This document shows positions 27,053-36,496 of a stretch of DNA of 37,443 nt, in pieces. The notes below the pieces were generated by a model that was not told the DNA's origin, searched no databases, and worked only from the letters and a program-made list of their open reading frames with translations. The stretch is from an uncultured Methylophilaceae bacterium (GTDB lineage: Bacteria > Pseudomonadota > Gammaproteobacteria > Burkholderiales > Methylophilaceae), in assembly GCA_903909015.1 (NCBI GenBank), contig CAIVUE010000132.1:1-37443 (forward strand). Direction: 5' to 3'. A program made the position numbers and the translations under genes. Every line of letters starts with the position of its first letter. Positions within the stretch are counted from its first letter, which is position 1.

Positions 27053-28119
27053 ATATTGTTAACCGATATTTAATAAAAGAAACGACTTACAGCATCTTGC
27101 TAGTCATGGCCGCGTTACTTGCCATGTTTGCCTTTTTTGATTTATTGCAAGAATTAGAGAGCGTAGGCAAGGGCTCTTATGGCATCGGTAAAATTATCTT
27201 TTTTGTAATGCTGAGCTCCCCTGGCCATACTTACGAAATCGTTCCAGTTGCTGTTCTTATTGGAACTATATATTCACTCGGTCAGTTCGCAAGGAACTCT
27301 GAGCTTGTTATTCTTCGAGTCAGTGGAATCTCAATAGTCAATATCGGTTTTTCTTTATTGCGTATTGGTTTAGTTTTTGCACTAATAACATTTATTGTAG
27401 GCGAGGTGATTACCCCAATTAGCGAAAAAACCGCACAAAGAATGCGTATCAAAGCAATTGATTCAGTGATCGCTCAAGACTTTCGTTCAGGGCTATGGGT
27501 AAAAGATGGCAGAAATTTTGTTAATGTTGAACAAGTTCTTCCAGATGCTCAGCTTATTAATATTCACATCTATGAGTTTGATGAAAACTTTCAAATGAAA
27601 GCAGTCAATCAAGCCAAAACTGGCACTTTCAATGGGGAGAACTGGGATCTAACTGATCTCACACAAACTTATTTAGAAAAAACTAGTGTTAAATCCAATC
27701 ATTTAGCTAAAGCACAATGGCGGTCACTAATCCGCCCTGAATTACTTAATATACTATTGGTTGTTCCTGAAAAAATGTCGGCATGGAACCTTTATTCTTA
27801 CATCTCACATTTAACCAAAAACAAGCAAAAGACATCTCGATATGAAATCGCCTTATGGGCTAAAGTAGTTTATCCAATGGCTTCATTAGTAATGGTCCTT
27901 CTTGCCTTGCCGTTTGGATTTTTACAGCAACGCTCTGGAGGGGTAGCTAACAAACTGTTTGCTGGGGTATTACTCGGCATCTTATTTCAAGTTCTAAATA
28001 AAGTTTCTTTACACTTAGGTCTACTTAATGATTGGACTGCTTTTTCAAGCGCCGTCATGCCAACTTTCATATTCTTTATGGCCGGCATTTTGATGTTGAT
28101 GTGGGTAGAAACTCAATAG
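27049..28119 (+). CDS. lptG: LPS export ABC transporter permease LptG
   Basis: ATG at 27049 in a 4-bp ATGA overlap with the lptF stop gives MNIVNRYLIKETTYSILLVMAALLAMFAFFDLLQEL; listed ORF start 26917 is upstream in-frame extension. Confidence 0.94.
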   Translation: MNIVNRYLIKETTYSILLVMAALLAMFAFFDLLQELESVGKGSYGIGKIIFFVMLSSPGHTYEIVPVAVLIGTIYSLGQFARNSELVILRVSGISIVNIGFSLLRIGLVFALITFIVGEVITPISEKTAQRMRIKAIDSVIAQDFRSGLWVKDGRNFVNVEQVLPDAQLINIHIYEFDENFQMKAVNQAKTGTFNGENWDLTDLTQTYLEKTSVKSNHLAKAQWRSLIRPELLNILLVVPEKMSAWNLYSYISHLTKNKQKTSRYEIALWAKVVYPMASLVMVLLALPFGFLQQRSGGVANKLFAGVLLGILFQVLNKVSLHLGLLNDWTAFSSAVMPTFIFFMAGILMLMWVETQ

Positions 28120-28137
28120 CCTTACATATCGCGTTTA

Positions 28138-28554
28138 TTATGACTTTTTCAAAACTTCTATTACACGCCCACCAGTAAATCTATCATGCAGTGATAATCC
28201 ATCTCTATCAAACAATGCCCAAATAAAACCAATTCCAAAAAACATCAAACTAAAAGTAGCGATAACATAACGTTTGATAGCACGTTCTATGCTTAAGAAG
28301 TTTCCATCGTATCCAATCAACTCTAAATTCCAAGTTTTCATTGCCAAAGTCTGACCCGACTTTACCCAGCAAAAAACAAAGTACAACCCAGCAATAACCC
28401 ATGAGTACATAAATAGATAAAATCGCTGAATGTTTGTTTGCGGATCACCAAATATGGCGCGATGAATAACTCCCGCCACAAACAAAATTGCAAACAACAA
28501 AATACTCTCGTATAACATGCAGGCAATACATTTAAAAATATTGGGGATCCTCAT
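28138..28554 (-). CDS. RDD family membrane protein
   Basis: ORF 138 aa; SGQTLAMKTWNLELIGYDG, DRDGLSLHDRFTGGRVI, hydrophobic segments. Confidence 0.9.
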   Translation of the reverse strand: MRIPNIFKCIACMLYESILLFAILFVAGVIHRAIFGDPQTNIQRFYLFMYSWVIAGLYFVFCWVKSGQTLAMKTWNLELIGYDGNFLSIERAIKRYVIATFSLMFFGIGFIWALFDRDGLSLHDRFTGGRVIEVLKKS

Positions 28555-29004
28555 TTAATGATCAAAATCTTCCGTGCCGAAAATTTCTGGATTTTGCTCT
28601 CTAAGTTGTTGCCTTCTTTCTGGAGAAGATTCCCGATATTCGCGCCATTTTTTATGGAGTTCTTCTCTTTTCTCTGCAGGCAGAGATTTAAATTGTTGAT
28701 ATCGTTTACGAGCGTTTTCACGCTCATACGGCGTCATTCTGCTCCAATTAGATAAACGATTCTGAATGCGTTCTTGGCGTTCCGAAGGCATCTTTGGATA
28801 ATCTCGGGCTATATCCAACATGCGCTCCCTTTGCCAAGGGCGAAGATCATCCCAATCTTGAGCTAAAGGCGCTAAAACTTTTTTCTGATCATTATTAAGC
28901 GACGCCCAAGCTCTATCTTCAGTTTCTTCAGACTTAGCCGAATGAGAAATAAAAACAATCGCAAGAAGAACTAGGATTAGTGCTGTGTGTTTTCTGATAG
29001 CCAT
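28555..29004 (-). CDS. DUF3106-like periplasmic repeat protein
   Basis: ORF 149 aa; signal sequence; W/M-P-x-ER repeats (WSRMTPYERENARKRYQQFKSLPAEKREELHKKW). Confidence 0.85.
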   Translation of the reverse strand: MAIRKHTALILVLLAIVFISHSAKSEETEDRAWASLNNDQKKVLAPLAQDWDDLRPWQRERMLDIARDYPKMPSERQERIQNRLSNWSRMTPYERENARKRYQQFKSLPAEKREELHKKWREYRESSPERRQQLREQNPEIFGTEDFDH

Positions 29005-29396
29005 GCACCAAAACCTTCATTCAAAAAAGCCTCCGGAGGCAAATCCGACGACAATAGGTAAGCATCTCCAGATTCTGACTCGAGGTCATTCTGATTGGAG
29101 ATATTTTTGATCATCGAGAATACAGTCAAACAAAAACATAACATCAACAGCATCATTAATAAACGATGCTGATACCAATAACCACCCAAAAATTTTAATA
29201 CGCCATTTTGGCTTATTACAGTCGTTGAAGATGGCTTCAGCATTTTGGCTAAAGCTTTTTCACGAGCAGAACTTAGCTTCGATGCAAGCTCATCATCCAG
29301 AGCCAAAGCATTTTGATCTAAAAGTGAAACGATGTGCTTTGCAATTTCTTGCTCTTGAAAATCAGTTTTCTGTTTTTCTCTATCAGCCTTCATCAA
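28977..29396 (-). CDS. DUF3619-like single-TM protein, candidate anti-sigma factor
   Basis: ORF 139 aa; IVSLLDQNALALDDELASKLSSAREKALAKM N-domain, one TM (RLLMMLLMLCFCLTVFSMI), C-terminal YLLSSDLPPEAFLNEGFGAWL; overlaps sigma gene by 14 bp. Confidence 0.8.
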   Translation of the reverse strand: MMKADREKQKTDFQEQEIAKHIVSLLDQNALALDDELASKLSSAREKALAKMLKPSSTTVISQNGVLKFLGGYWYQHRLLMMLLMLCFCLTVFSMIKNISNQNDLESESGDAYLLSSDLPPEAFLNEGFGAWLSENTQH

Positions 29397-30000
29397 TTTC
29401 TCCTTTCTTAGATAATAAGGTTTTCACTAGCAATTTTTCTGCCAATCCATGTTTTGCTAGAATTGTGCTCATAGCGCGAACTGCTCTCGAGCAGTGTGTT
29501 TTTACACTTCCTTGCGAGCAACCCATTGCAGCAGCTGTTTCCGCAACATCCATATCTTCCCAATAACGCATCACAAAAGCTTCTCGTTGACGCGAAGGTA
29601 GTTTACATAAAGCATCTTCAATTAATGCAATTGTTTGTCCCTGTTCTAATAGGGCAGATGGCTCATTGAGCAAACCATCATCCGATGAGGTAATCATCTC
29701 AAGCGGGTCAGACTCCTCCCCATCATCCCCAATGACACTAAATGAAGATAACAAGGTAGTCCAAATATTTCTAACTTTCTGACGACGCCAAAAGTCCCGC
29801 GTTGTGTTTTGTAAAATACGCTGGAAAAGCATGGGGAACTCACCTAGTGGCCGATCTGCATATTTTTCTGCCAGTTTCATCATTGCATCCTGGACAATAT
29901 CTAAAGCAGCATGATCATCTCTAACGGCATAAGCGGTTTGCTTAAAGGCTCTCCGCTCAACCTGAGCCAGAAAATTCGACAATTCTTGTCTAGTTGCCAT
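29383..30000 (-). CDS. RNA polymerase sigma factor, ECF/sigma-70 family
   Basis: ORF 205 aa; region 2 DIVQDAMMKLAEKY...FPMLFQRILQNTTRDFWRR, region 4 LPSRQREAFVMRYWEDMDVAETAAAMGCSQGSVKTHCSRAVRAM. Confidence 0.93.
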   Translation of the reverse strand: MATRQELSNFLAQVERRAFKQTAYAVRDDHAALDIVQDAMMKLAEKYADRPLGEFPMLFQRILQNTTRDFWRRQKVRNIWTTLLSSFSVIGDDGEESDPLEMITSSDDGLLNEPSALLEQGQTIALIEDALCKLPSRQREAFVMRYWEDMDVAETAAAMGCSQGSVKTHCSRAVRAMSTILAKHGLAEKLLVKTLLSKKGEIDEG

Positions 30001-30060
30001 ATTGCCTTAATGGATAGGTTTTAAAGCTAATAGCTAAGTTTAATAAAAGCACATTCACTC

Positions 30061-31062
30061 TTAGCCTAGAGCAAGGCCCAAGTATGCGATGTACATCAAG
30101 CCATTCACCCAAACATGCCAAACTCGGAGTTGCCCACGAGAAATCATCAACCTTAACCATAGGACACCAAGTAATGTAATCACGACACCTGCAAAAACTT
30201 CTTTTTGTGGCGCCCAAGGGGTAAGCATAATGCCAATTGCTGGCAATAAAGTTCCCTGAAAAACCAACGCCCCCGTGATGTTGCCAAAGGCCAAGGTATC
30301 TTTACCTTTACGAATCCACAAAATACTATTCACTTTTTCGGGAAGCTCCGTGGCGATTGGAATCACCAATAAAGAAAGTAACAAAGGCGTTATCCCCAAA
30401 ATTTCCGAGGCACTTTGAATGCCAAAAATAAAACCTTTAGCCCCCCCCACCAAAAGCATTAATCCTAATAAAAGCTGAGATAAGATTACAACCATATGAT
30501 TAGGCAATCCTAAGCGGCATAAAAACATTGCGCTTTCCGCTTCGGTTGCATGCCCCTCCGCAACCAGAGATTTAGAGGCCCGCAAAGTGAGCATGATATA
30601 GATAAAATAAATCATAACCATCACAAAGCCAATTGCATAACGTACGGCTTTAATCTCATGAGGAACAAACAATGCTATGGTTGCAAAACCAAAAGCTACA
30701 ATAAAGAAATTTAAATCCCGCTTGAGGCCAGTTCTCTCGGGATGAAAATGCCCATTAGACTTTCTATTTTTTAGCACTGCAAAAGCCAAAAGGGAAATTG
30801 ACAATGTAGACAACATGAGCGGCGCTCCTAAAATGGCACCAACCCCAATTTCCTCATTCAAATGCGCATCATTAGTGCCCGCCATCAAAGCTAAAAGCGG
30901 AACAGATGTTTCTGGCAAAGCGGTTCCTACTGCTGCAAATAAGGAACCTGTCACCCCCTCTGATATACCAAGTTTTTCACCCAAATGCTCAAGCGCATTG
31001 GTAAACACTTCGGCAGCAATTAGAATAACAATTAGAAATAAAAATAATTCAGCGAAAATCAT
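30061..31062 (-). CDS. CaCA-type sodium/calcium exchanger membrane protein
   Basis: ORF 333 aa; two alpha-repeat-like segments: SEGVTGSLFAAVGTALPETSVP and LLSLLVIPIATELPEKVNS. Confidence 0.85.
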   Translation of the reverse strand: MIFAELFLFLIVILIAAEVFTNALEHLGEKLGISEGVTGSLFAAVGTALPETSVPLLALMAGTNDAHLNEEIGVGAILGAPLMLSTLSISLLAFAVLKNRKSNGHFHPERTGLKRDLNFFIVAFGFATIALFVPHEIKAVRYAIGFVMVMIYFIYIMLTLRASKSLVAEGHATEAESAMFLCRLGLPNHMVVILSQLLLGLMLLVGGAKGFIFGIQSASEILGITPLLLSLLVIPIATELPEKVNSILWIRKGKDTLAFGNITGALVFQGTLLPAIGIMLTPWAPQKEVFAGVVITLLGVLWLRLMISRGQLRVWHVWVNGLMYIAYLGLALG

Positions 31063-31116
31063 GAAATCACCTCAAAAATATATGGCTGAATTTTATCGGA
31101 TAAGCGAATATTAAGC

Positions 31117-31653
31117 ATGAAGAATCTGCAAATCAATCTGCATGGCATATGTGTCGAGGCGATTTATATCGCATCGCCAAATATAGATGCACGTCCTTTA
31201 TCAACAGCTGTTTCATTGATCGTCATTCACAACATTAGCTTGCCGCCAAATCAATATGGAGGCAATGGAGTCATTGAACTATTTACCAACTGTTTAAATC
31301 CTAAAGAGCATCCTTATTACGCCGAAATAGCAGGGCTAAAAGTCTCATCTCATTTTTTCATTCGTCGGGATGGCGCCCTATTACAATTTGCATCCTGCAA
31401 TGACCGGGCCTGGCATGCAGGCGTGTCAAATTGGTTAGGAAGGGAGGGATGCAACGATTTTTCAATTGGCATAGAGCTGGAAGGCAGCGATTTTGAAGCA
31501 TTTGAACCTGTGCAATATGAAACACTTAAAAACTTAGTATCAGCCATTAAAGAATGTTACCCAATAGAAGCAATTACAGGTCACTCAGATATTGCGCCAG
31601 GACGAAAAACTGATCCGGGGCCTTATTTTGATTGGTCAGAAGTGAAGACTTAA
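31117..31653 (+). CDS. ampD: 1,6-anhydro-N-acetylmuramyl-L-alanine amidase
   Basis: ORF 178 aa; LIVIHNISLPP, SSHFFIRRDGALLQFASCNDRAWHAGVS, ITGHSDIAPGRKTDPGPYFDW. Confidence 0.95.
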   Translation: MKNLQINLHGICVEAIYIASPNIDARPLSTAVSLIVIHNISLPPNQYGGNGVIELFTNCLNPKEHPYYAEIAGLKVSSHFFIRRDGALLQFASCNDRAWHAGVSNWLGREGCNDFSIGIELEGSDFEAFEPVQYETLKNLVSAIKECYPIEAITGHSDIAPGRKTDPGPYFDWSEVKT

Positions 31654-31711
31654 ACACATTTCTTAAAAACTATAGCTATACTCCCACTATTATCCATCGA
31701 AAGTTTTTGGC

Positions 31712-32833
31712 ATGTTAAAACAGAAACACCATTCAATTCGCAACAAAATTTTACCTTTACTTTTTGCTATGACATTAATGTGTATGGCATTAATTTCTTG
31801 CGGGAAAAAAGAGGCTGAATCAGGTTCAAAAAAGAAACCACAGCCTGCACTTATTAGCACAACGGTAGCAGAAACAAATACATTAGAAATTCGTGAAGAA
31901 TCTATCGGTACGTTAGAGGGGCTAATTGATCCAACAGTTGCCGCTGAGGTCGCTGGCCGAGTAACCAAAGTCTTAGCTCACCCAGGCCAAACAGTTAAAA
32001 AAGGGGAGACTTTAGTTTTGCTTGACGCAACAGATTACAATTTACAACGTACCCAGGCGCAAGCAGAAGAAGCAAGACTTGAAGCGCTTACTAATAATCA
32101 AGGAAGGATTGTTGAACGCAACCAAGTATTAGTTCAGAAGAAATTCATCTCACAAAATGCATTAGAAGATGCAACTACTCAGCAAATAGCACTGCAACAA
32201 CAACTTGATGGCGCAAAAGCACAGATTGCAATTATTGATCACACAAAAACAAAAACAACGGTCATTGCACCAATCGATGGCGTGGTACAAAAACAAATCG
32301 TTTCAGCTGGGGATTTCGTAAAAATTGGCGATCCTTTATTGCAAATTATCAGCAAACAAAAACTTCTAGCTCATTTACCATTACCGGAAAACATTGCTGC
32401 CAAAATTCATGCTGGCATCAAGGTCCGTCTAACTACACCAACTTCAAGCGATGAAATCATTAGTACCATCCGCGAATTAAAACCACTCATTACAGAAACT
32501 AGCCGCTCCGTAGATGTCATTGCAGCTGTTAATAATCAAACGGGGTGGCAACCGGGCGCTAGCGTGAAAGGCGAAATCATTTTAGGCGAACATGCGAATG
32601 CTATTTTAATCCCTGAACAATGCGTTATCTTACGACCTGCGGGTGAAGTAGTTTATGTTATAAAGCATGGGTTATCCAATCAGCGCATCGTAAAAACTGG
32701 GTTACGCCAAGATGGAAAAATCGAAATTATTGAGGGCCTAAGTCCTGGTGAATTGATTGCCAAGGATGGGGCTGCTTTCCTGACCGACAAAGCTAAAGTA
32801 AAAGTCGAAGCTAGAAAACCAGCTCATCAATAA
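31712..32833 (+). CDS. RND efflux periplasmic adaptor (membrane fusion) lipoprotein
   Basis: ORF 373 aa; lipobox LISC at end of N-terminal hydrophobic segment; EVAGRVTKVLAHPGQTVKKGETLVLLD lipoyl-like half motif; upstream of RND pump gene. Confidence 0.93.
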   Translation: MLKQKHHSIRNKILPLLFAMTLMCMALISCGKKEAESGSKKKPQPALISTTVAETNTLEIREESIGTLEGLIDPTVAAEVAGRVTKVLAHPGQTVKKGETLVLLDATDYNLQRTQAQAEEARLEALTNNQGRIVERNQVLVQKKFISQNALEDATTQQIALQQQLDGAKAQIAIIDHTKTKTTVIAPIDGVVQKQIVSAGDFVKIGDPLLQIISKQKLLAHLPLPENIAAKIHAGIKVRLTTPTSSDEIISTIRELKPLITETSRSVDVIAAVNNQTGWQPGASVKGEIILGEHANAILIPEQCVILRPAGEVVYVIKHGLSNQRIVKTGLRQDGKIEIIEGLSPGELIAKDGAAFLTDKAKVKVEARKPAHQ

Positions 32834-32873
32834 GCCGCCCACAAAACACTAAAAGGAAGCAAGAGAATATCTC

Positions 32874-35800
32874 ATGAATTTGCCTGAGCTTTCAATCAAG
32901 CGCCATGTGTTTGCATGGATGCTATCTGCCGTTATCGTTTTATTTGGCGTTATTTCTTATCAGCGCATCGGAATCGATCGAATTCCATCTATCGACTTCC
33001 CAATTATTATGATTAATACCACCCTTAAGGGTGCAAATCCAGATGTTGTGGATTCAAGCATTACCAGTATTATCGAAACGGCAGTCAACACTACACCTGG
33101 TATCGAACATATTCAGTCCTCATCTTCACCTGGTGTTTCAACGATTACCATTACATTTGCACTCAATAAAAATATCGATGTTGCATACAATGAAGTGCAA
33201 TCAAAAGTCAGCCAAGTACTCAAAAAATTACCAACTGACACAGACCCGCCCACAATTCAAAAAGTTGATTCTAATGCTCAACCAGTGATTTGGCTGGCCT
33301 TGACCGGCGACCGTACCATACAACAGCTTAACTTATACGCCATCAACGTGCTTAAAAAGAAGTTTGAAACGATTAATGGCGTTGGTGAAGTGACATTAGG
33401 TGGCCGCAGAGACCGCGTTGTTCGAGTTAGCCTTTCACCTGAGCGAATGGCTGCTTACAAACTCACAGCAAGTGACCTTGCTGCTGCATTCAACACCCAG
33501 CATGTGCAATTGCCAGGTGGATTCTTAGTCAGCAGCCAAACTGAAAAATTACTTAAACTGGACTTAGAATTTCACGACGTTAAAGACTTGGGTGAACTCA
33601 TCATTAACCACCGAGATGGTGCGCCTGTAAAATTAAAAGATATTGCTACTATCACCGACAGCATCACTGACAATCGCCAAGTTGCCCGTTATCAGGGAAT
33701 GCCCACCGTCGGCCTAGGCATGGTTAAAATCGCGAACGCGAACACAGTTGAAATCATCAAGGAAGTTGAACGTCGCTTAGACGAAGAAATCAGACCCAAC
33801 TTACCGCCTGGGATGCAGCTAGAAATTTCAACCAATGATTCTATTTTTATCAATCAAATGGTTGCCTCGCTAAAAGAGCATCTATTCACTGGAACCCTTC
33901 TCGCAGCCCTAATTGTATTTATTTTCTTACGTTCAATTCGCTCAACCTTAATTATTGCAACTGCGATTCCAGTCTCATTATTAGGCGCAATTGCCGTCAT
34001 GTACTTTTCTGGCTATACCTTTAACTCAATGACGTTGCTGGGCTTACTCCTCCTCATTGGTGTAGTAGTAGACGACGCAATCGTTGTGCTAGAAAATATT
34101 TTTCGCCACCGTGAACATCTAGACAAAGACCCTATAAGCGCAGCGATTAACGGCTCAAGCGAAGTGACTTTTGCAGTCATTGCAGCGTCACTTTCTCTCG
34201 TTTGTATTTTTGCCCCTGTGATTTTTATGGATGGCATTGTCGGAATGTTCTTCAAATCATTTGGCGTGGTAGTCACATTTGGCGTACTTACTTCACTATT
34301 TGTATCGCTTACCCTCACCCCTATGCTTTGCTCACGTTACTTAAGCGTGGGCCAGAAAAAAAATAAATTCTATAGCGCCATTGAAAGAGGCCTAGCAAAA
34401 CTTGACTCTACCTATCACTATTTACTTAATCTAAGCCTTAGTCACCGTTGGCGAGTGCTAATTATCACTTTGCTATTTGTGATTTTTGGTGGTGGCTATG
34501 CCATGAAAAATGTAGAAAAAGACTTTGTACCAGAAGCGGATGAGGGCAGCTTCAGCATAAGCGTTAAAACGCCACTTGGCTCAAGTTTGGATTACACAGA
34601 CTCACGCTTAGAACTAATAGAGGCAGCAATTGCAAAGCATCCTAAAGAGGTGGCAAGCTATTTCTCCACCATCGGCGCAGGTTCTCGCGGTCAGGTTAAT
34701 CAAGGCAATGTGAACGTACGTTTAGTCTCTAAAACTGAACGTAAAAAAAGCCAACAGGAATTGATTAAGGAACTAAAGAAACAATTCGACCAAATTCCTG
34801 GGGTTAAAGCAATTCCATCTCCTGCGTCAATTGCCAAGGGGCAAAGGTCCGAAAAGCTCCAATTTATTATCACCGGACAAAGCCTTGATGAAATTGGCAG
34901 TCTATCTAAACAAATGCAACAGGCACTCACCAAAAATACTGAAATGGGCAAGGTTGATTTGGATGTGCAGCTAGATTTACCAGAATTAGACATGAATATA
35001 GACCGAACTCGTGCTGCATCATTAGGGCTAAGTGCTAATGATATTGCTGGTGCCGTAAGCATGTACGCTGGCGGTATAAACATCGCAAAATATAACGACT
35101 TAAATGGCGACGGTCAGCGTTACGACATTCGCCTCAAAGCCAATGAAGGGGATATGAAACAGACAACTGATTTAAGCAAAATTTATTTGAGAAGCACAAG
35201 TGGAGAGTTAGTGCGTTTAGATACTGTTGCAAGCTTCAAACCAACTTTAGGTGCAGCAGTAATTGGTCGCTACGACTTGCAATATTCTGCAAACTTCTAT
35301 GCCAATCCAACCATGCCATTGGGCGATGCTGTAACTTTAGTAAAAGATACCGCTGCAAAAATACTGCCCACTAACTACACACTAAAAATGACGGGGCAAG
35401 CTGAAGAGTTTGGAAAAACGTTCAAAAATATCAAGTTCGTGTTTATCCTTGCCTTTATCTTGCTTTACATGGTCCTAGCAAGTCAATTCAACTCCTTTAT
35501 TCAGCCAGTCATCATCATGTTGGCTCAACCACTTGCGATTATTGGGGGGTTGATTGCACTCTTGCTCTCAGGTGATTCTCTAAACATTTACTCAATGATT
35601 GGGTTGGTGCTTCTTATAGGCTTAGTCGCTAAGAACTCCATCTTATTAGTAGATTTAACTAATCAACTGAGAGCACGCGGCGCAAATATCAACGATGCAC
35701 TAAAAGAAGCTTGCCCAATTCGTTTGCGCCCTGTGGTGATGACATCACTCACGATTATTTTGGCTCTTTTACCTGCCGCTTTGGGGTTGGGTGCTGGGAG

Positions 35801-35948
35801 CGAAACCAATAAACCACTTTCAGTAGCAATTATTGGTGGCATGATTTCATCAACATTACTGACTTTGGTAGTGGTTCCTGCTGCTTACTCTTTGGTAATG
35901 AACGGTTTGGAAAAGTGGAGCACTAGAAAGTTTAGGCTTTTTGCTTAA
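32874..35948 (+). CDS. RND efflux transporter permease (AcrB/HAE1-type)
   Basis: ORF 1024 aa; SIKRHVFAWMLSAVIVLFGVISYQRI, GVVVDDAIVVLENIFRH, AKNSILLVDLTNQLRARG. Confidence 0.96.
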   Translation: MNLPELSIKRHVFAWMLSAVIVLFGVISYQRIGIDRIPSIDFPIIMINTTLKGANPDVVDSSITSIIETAVNTTPGIEHIQSSSSPGVSTITITFALNKNIDVAYNEVQSKVSQVLKKLPTDTDPPTIQKVDSNAQPVIWLALTGDRTIQQLNLYAINVLKKKFETINGVGEVTLGGRRDRVVRVSLSPERMAAYKLTASDLAAAFNTQHVQLPGGFLVSSQTEKLLKLDLEFHDVKDLGELIINHRDGAPVKLKDIATITDSITDNRQVARYQGMPTVGLGMVKIANANTVEIIKEVERRLDEEIRPNLPPGMQLEISTNDSIFINQMVASLKEHLFTGTLLAALIVFIFLRSIRSTLIIATAIPVSLLGAIAVMYFSGYTFNSMTLLGLLLLIGVVVDDAIVVLENIFRHREHLDKDPISAAINGSSEVTFAVIAASLSLVCIFAPVIFMDGIVGMFFKSFGVVVTFGVLTSLFVSLTLTPMLCSRYLSVGQKKNKFYSAIERGLAKLDSTYHYLLNLSLSHRWRVLIITLLFVIFGGGYAMKNVEKDFVPEADEGSFSISVKTPLGSSLDYTDSRLELIEAAIAKHPKEVASYFSTIGAGSRGQVNQGNVNVRLVSKTERKKSQQELIKELKKQFDQIPGVKAIPSPASIAKGQRSEKLQFIITGQSLDEIGSLSKQMQQALTKNTEMGKVDLDVQLDLPELDMNIDRTRAASLGLSANDIAGAVSMYAGGINIAKYNDLNGDGQRYDIRLKANEGDMKQTTDLSKIYLRSTSGELVRLDTVASFKPTLGAAVIGRYDLQYSANFYANPTMPLGDAVTLVKDTAAKILPTNYTLKMTGQAEEFGKTFKNIKFVFILAFILLYMVLASQFNSFIQPVIIMLAQPLAIIGGLIALLLSGDSLNIYSMIGLVLLIGLVAKNSILLVDLTNQLRARGANINDALKEACPIRLRPVVMTSLTIILALLPAALGLGAGSETNKPLSVAIIGGMISSTLLTLVVVPAAYSLVMNGLEKWSTRKFRLFA

Positions 35949-35970
35949 TATAGCTTGAAGGCTAGAAAGT

Positions 35971-36492
35971 CTAACGACGAATCAATTTAACTAAATATTC
36001 CAGCGCCAAAGCAGGTACTTTAGGTTGCCATAAGGCTGGATTCTGAGGAAAGTCTTCGAACTGGCCTGAGCGCTCGAAACCTAAGCGCTCATAAAATTCA
36101 ATTAACTCCGTCCGTAAGGTAATCACTGACATATAAAAACCAGCCACGCGCCATTCTCTAGCCGTAATAGCTTCCGCGGCTTTTATCATTTCGCGGCCAT
36201 AGCCTTTATTTTGCAAAGTTGGTTTTACTGCTATTAAACCAAACTTTGCAGTGTTTTCCAGGTGCTCACAGGCAATGCTTGCTATGACTTGATCACGTAA
36301 CACTCCAATTAGCACGAAAGCATCCTCACGCTTAATTAGGGTTGCTACTTCTGGAGTGGTGATACGCAGACCATCTAATAAATCAGCTTCTGTGGTCCAG
36401 CCATCGCGACTTGCTTCGCCACGATAAGCTGAATTAACTAACTCAGTAATTGCAGCGGCATCGCTTAACTCAGCCTTATGAAAGCTAAGCAT
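35971..36492 (-). CDS. GNAT family N-acetyltransferase
   Basis: ORF 173 aa; FGLIAVKPTLQNKGYGREMIKAAE (acetyl-CoA binding motif A), FYERLGFERSG. Confidence 0.9.
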   Translation of the reverse strand: MLSFHKAELSDAAAITELVNSAYRGEASRDGWTTEADLLDGLRITTPEVATLIKREDAFVLIGVLRDQVIASIACEHLENTAKFGLIAVKPTLQNKGYGREMIKAAEAITAREWRVAGFYMSVITLRTELIEFYERLGFERSGQFEDFPQNPALWQPKVPALALEYLVKLIRR

Positions 36493-36496
36493 AGTG

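Noticed and set aside
30001-30060. Possible ECF-type autoregulated promoter and AGCTAATAGCT dyad upstream of the sigma gene
   Set aside because: Only 60 bp, AT-rich, no convincing -35 AAC / -10 pair by eye; needs TSS data.
31690-31968. 92-aa minus-strand ORF
   Set aside because: Antisense to the 5' end of the RND adaptor gene; no domain evidence.
34013-35083. Antisense ORFs inside the RND pump gene (34013-34318, 34700-35083)
   Set aside because: Opposite-strand reading of a conserved coding region, no start context or domain support.
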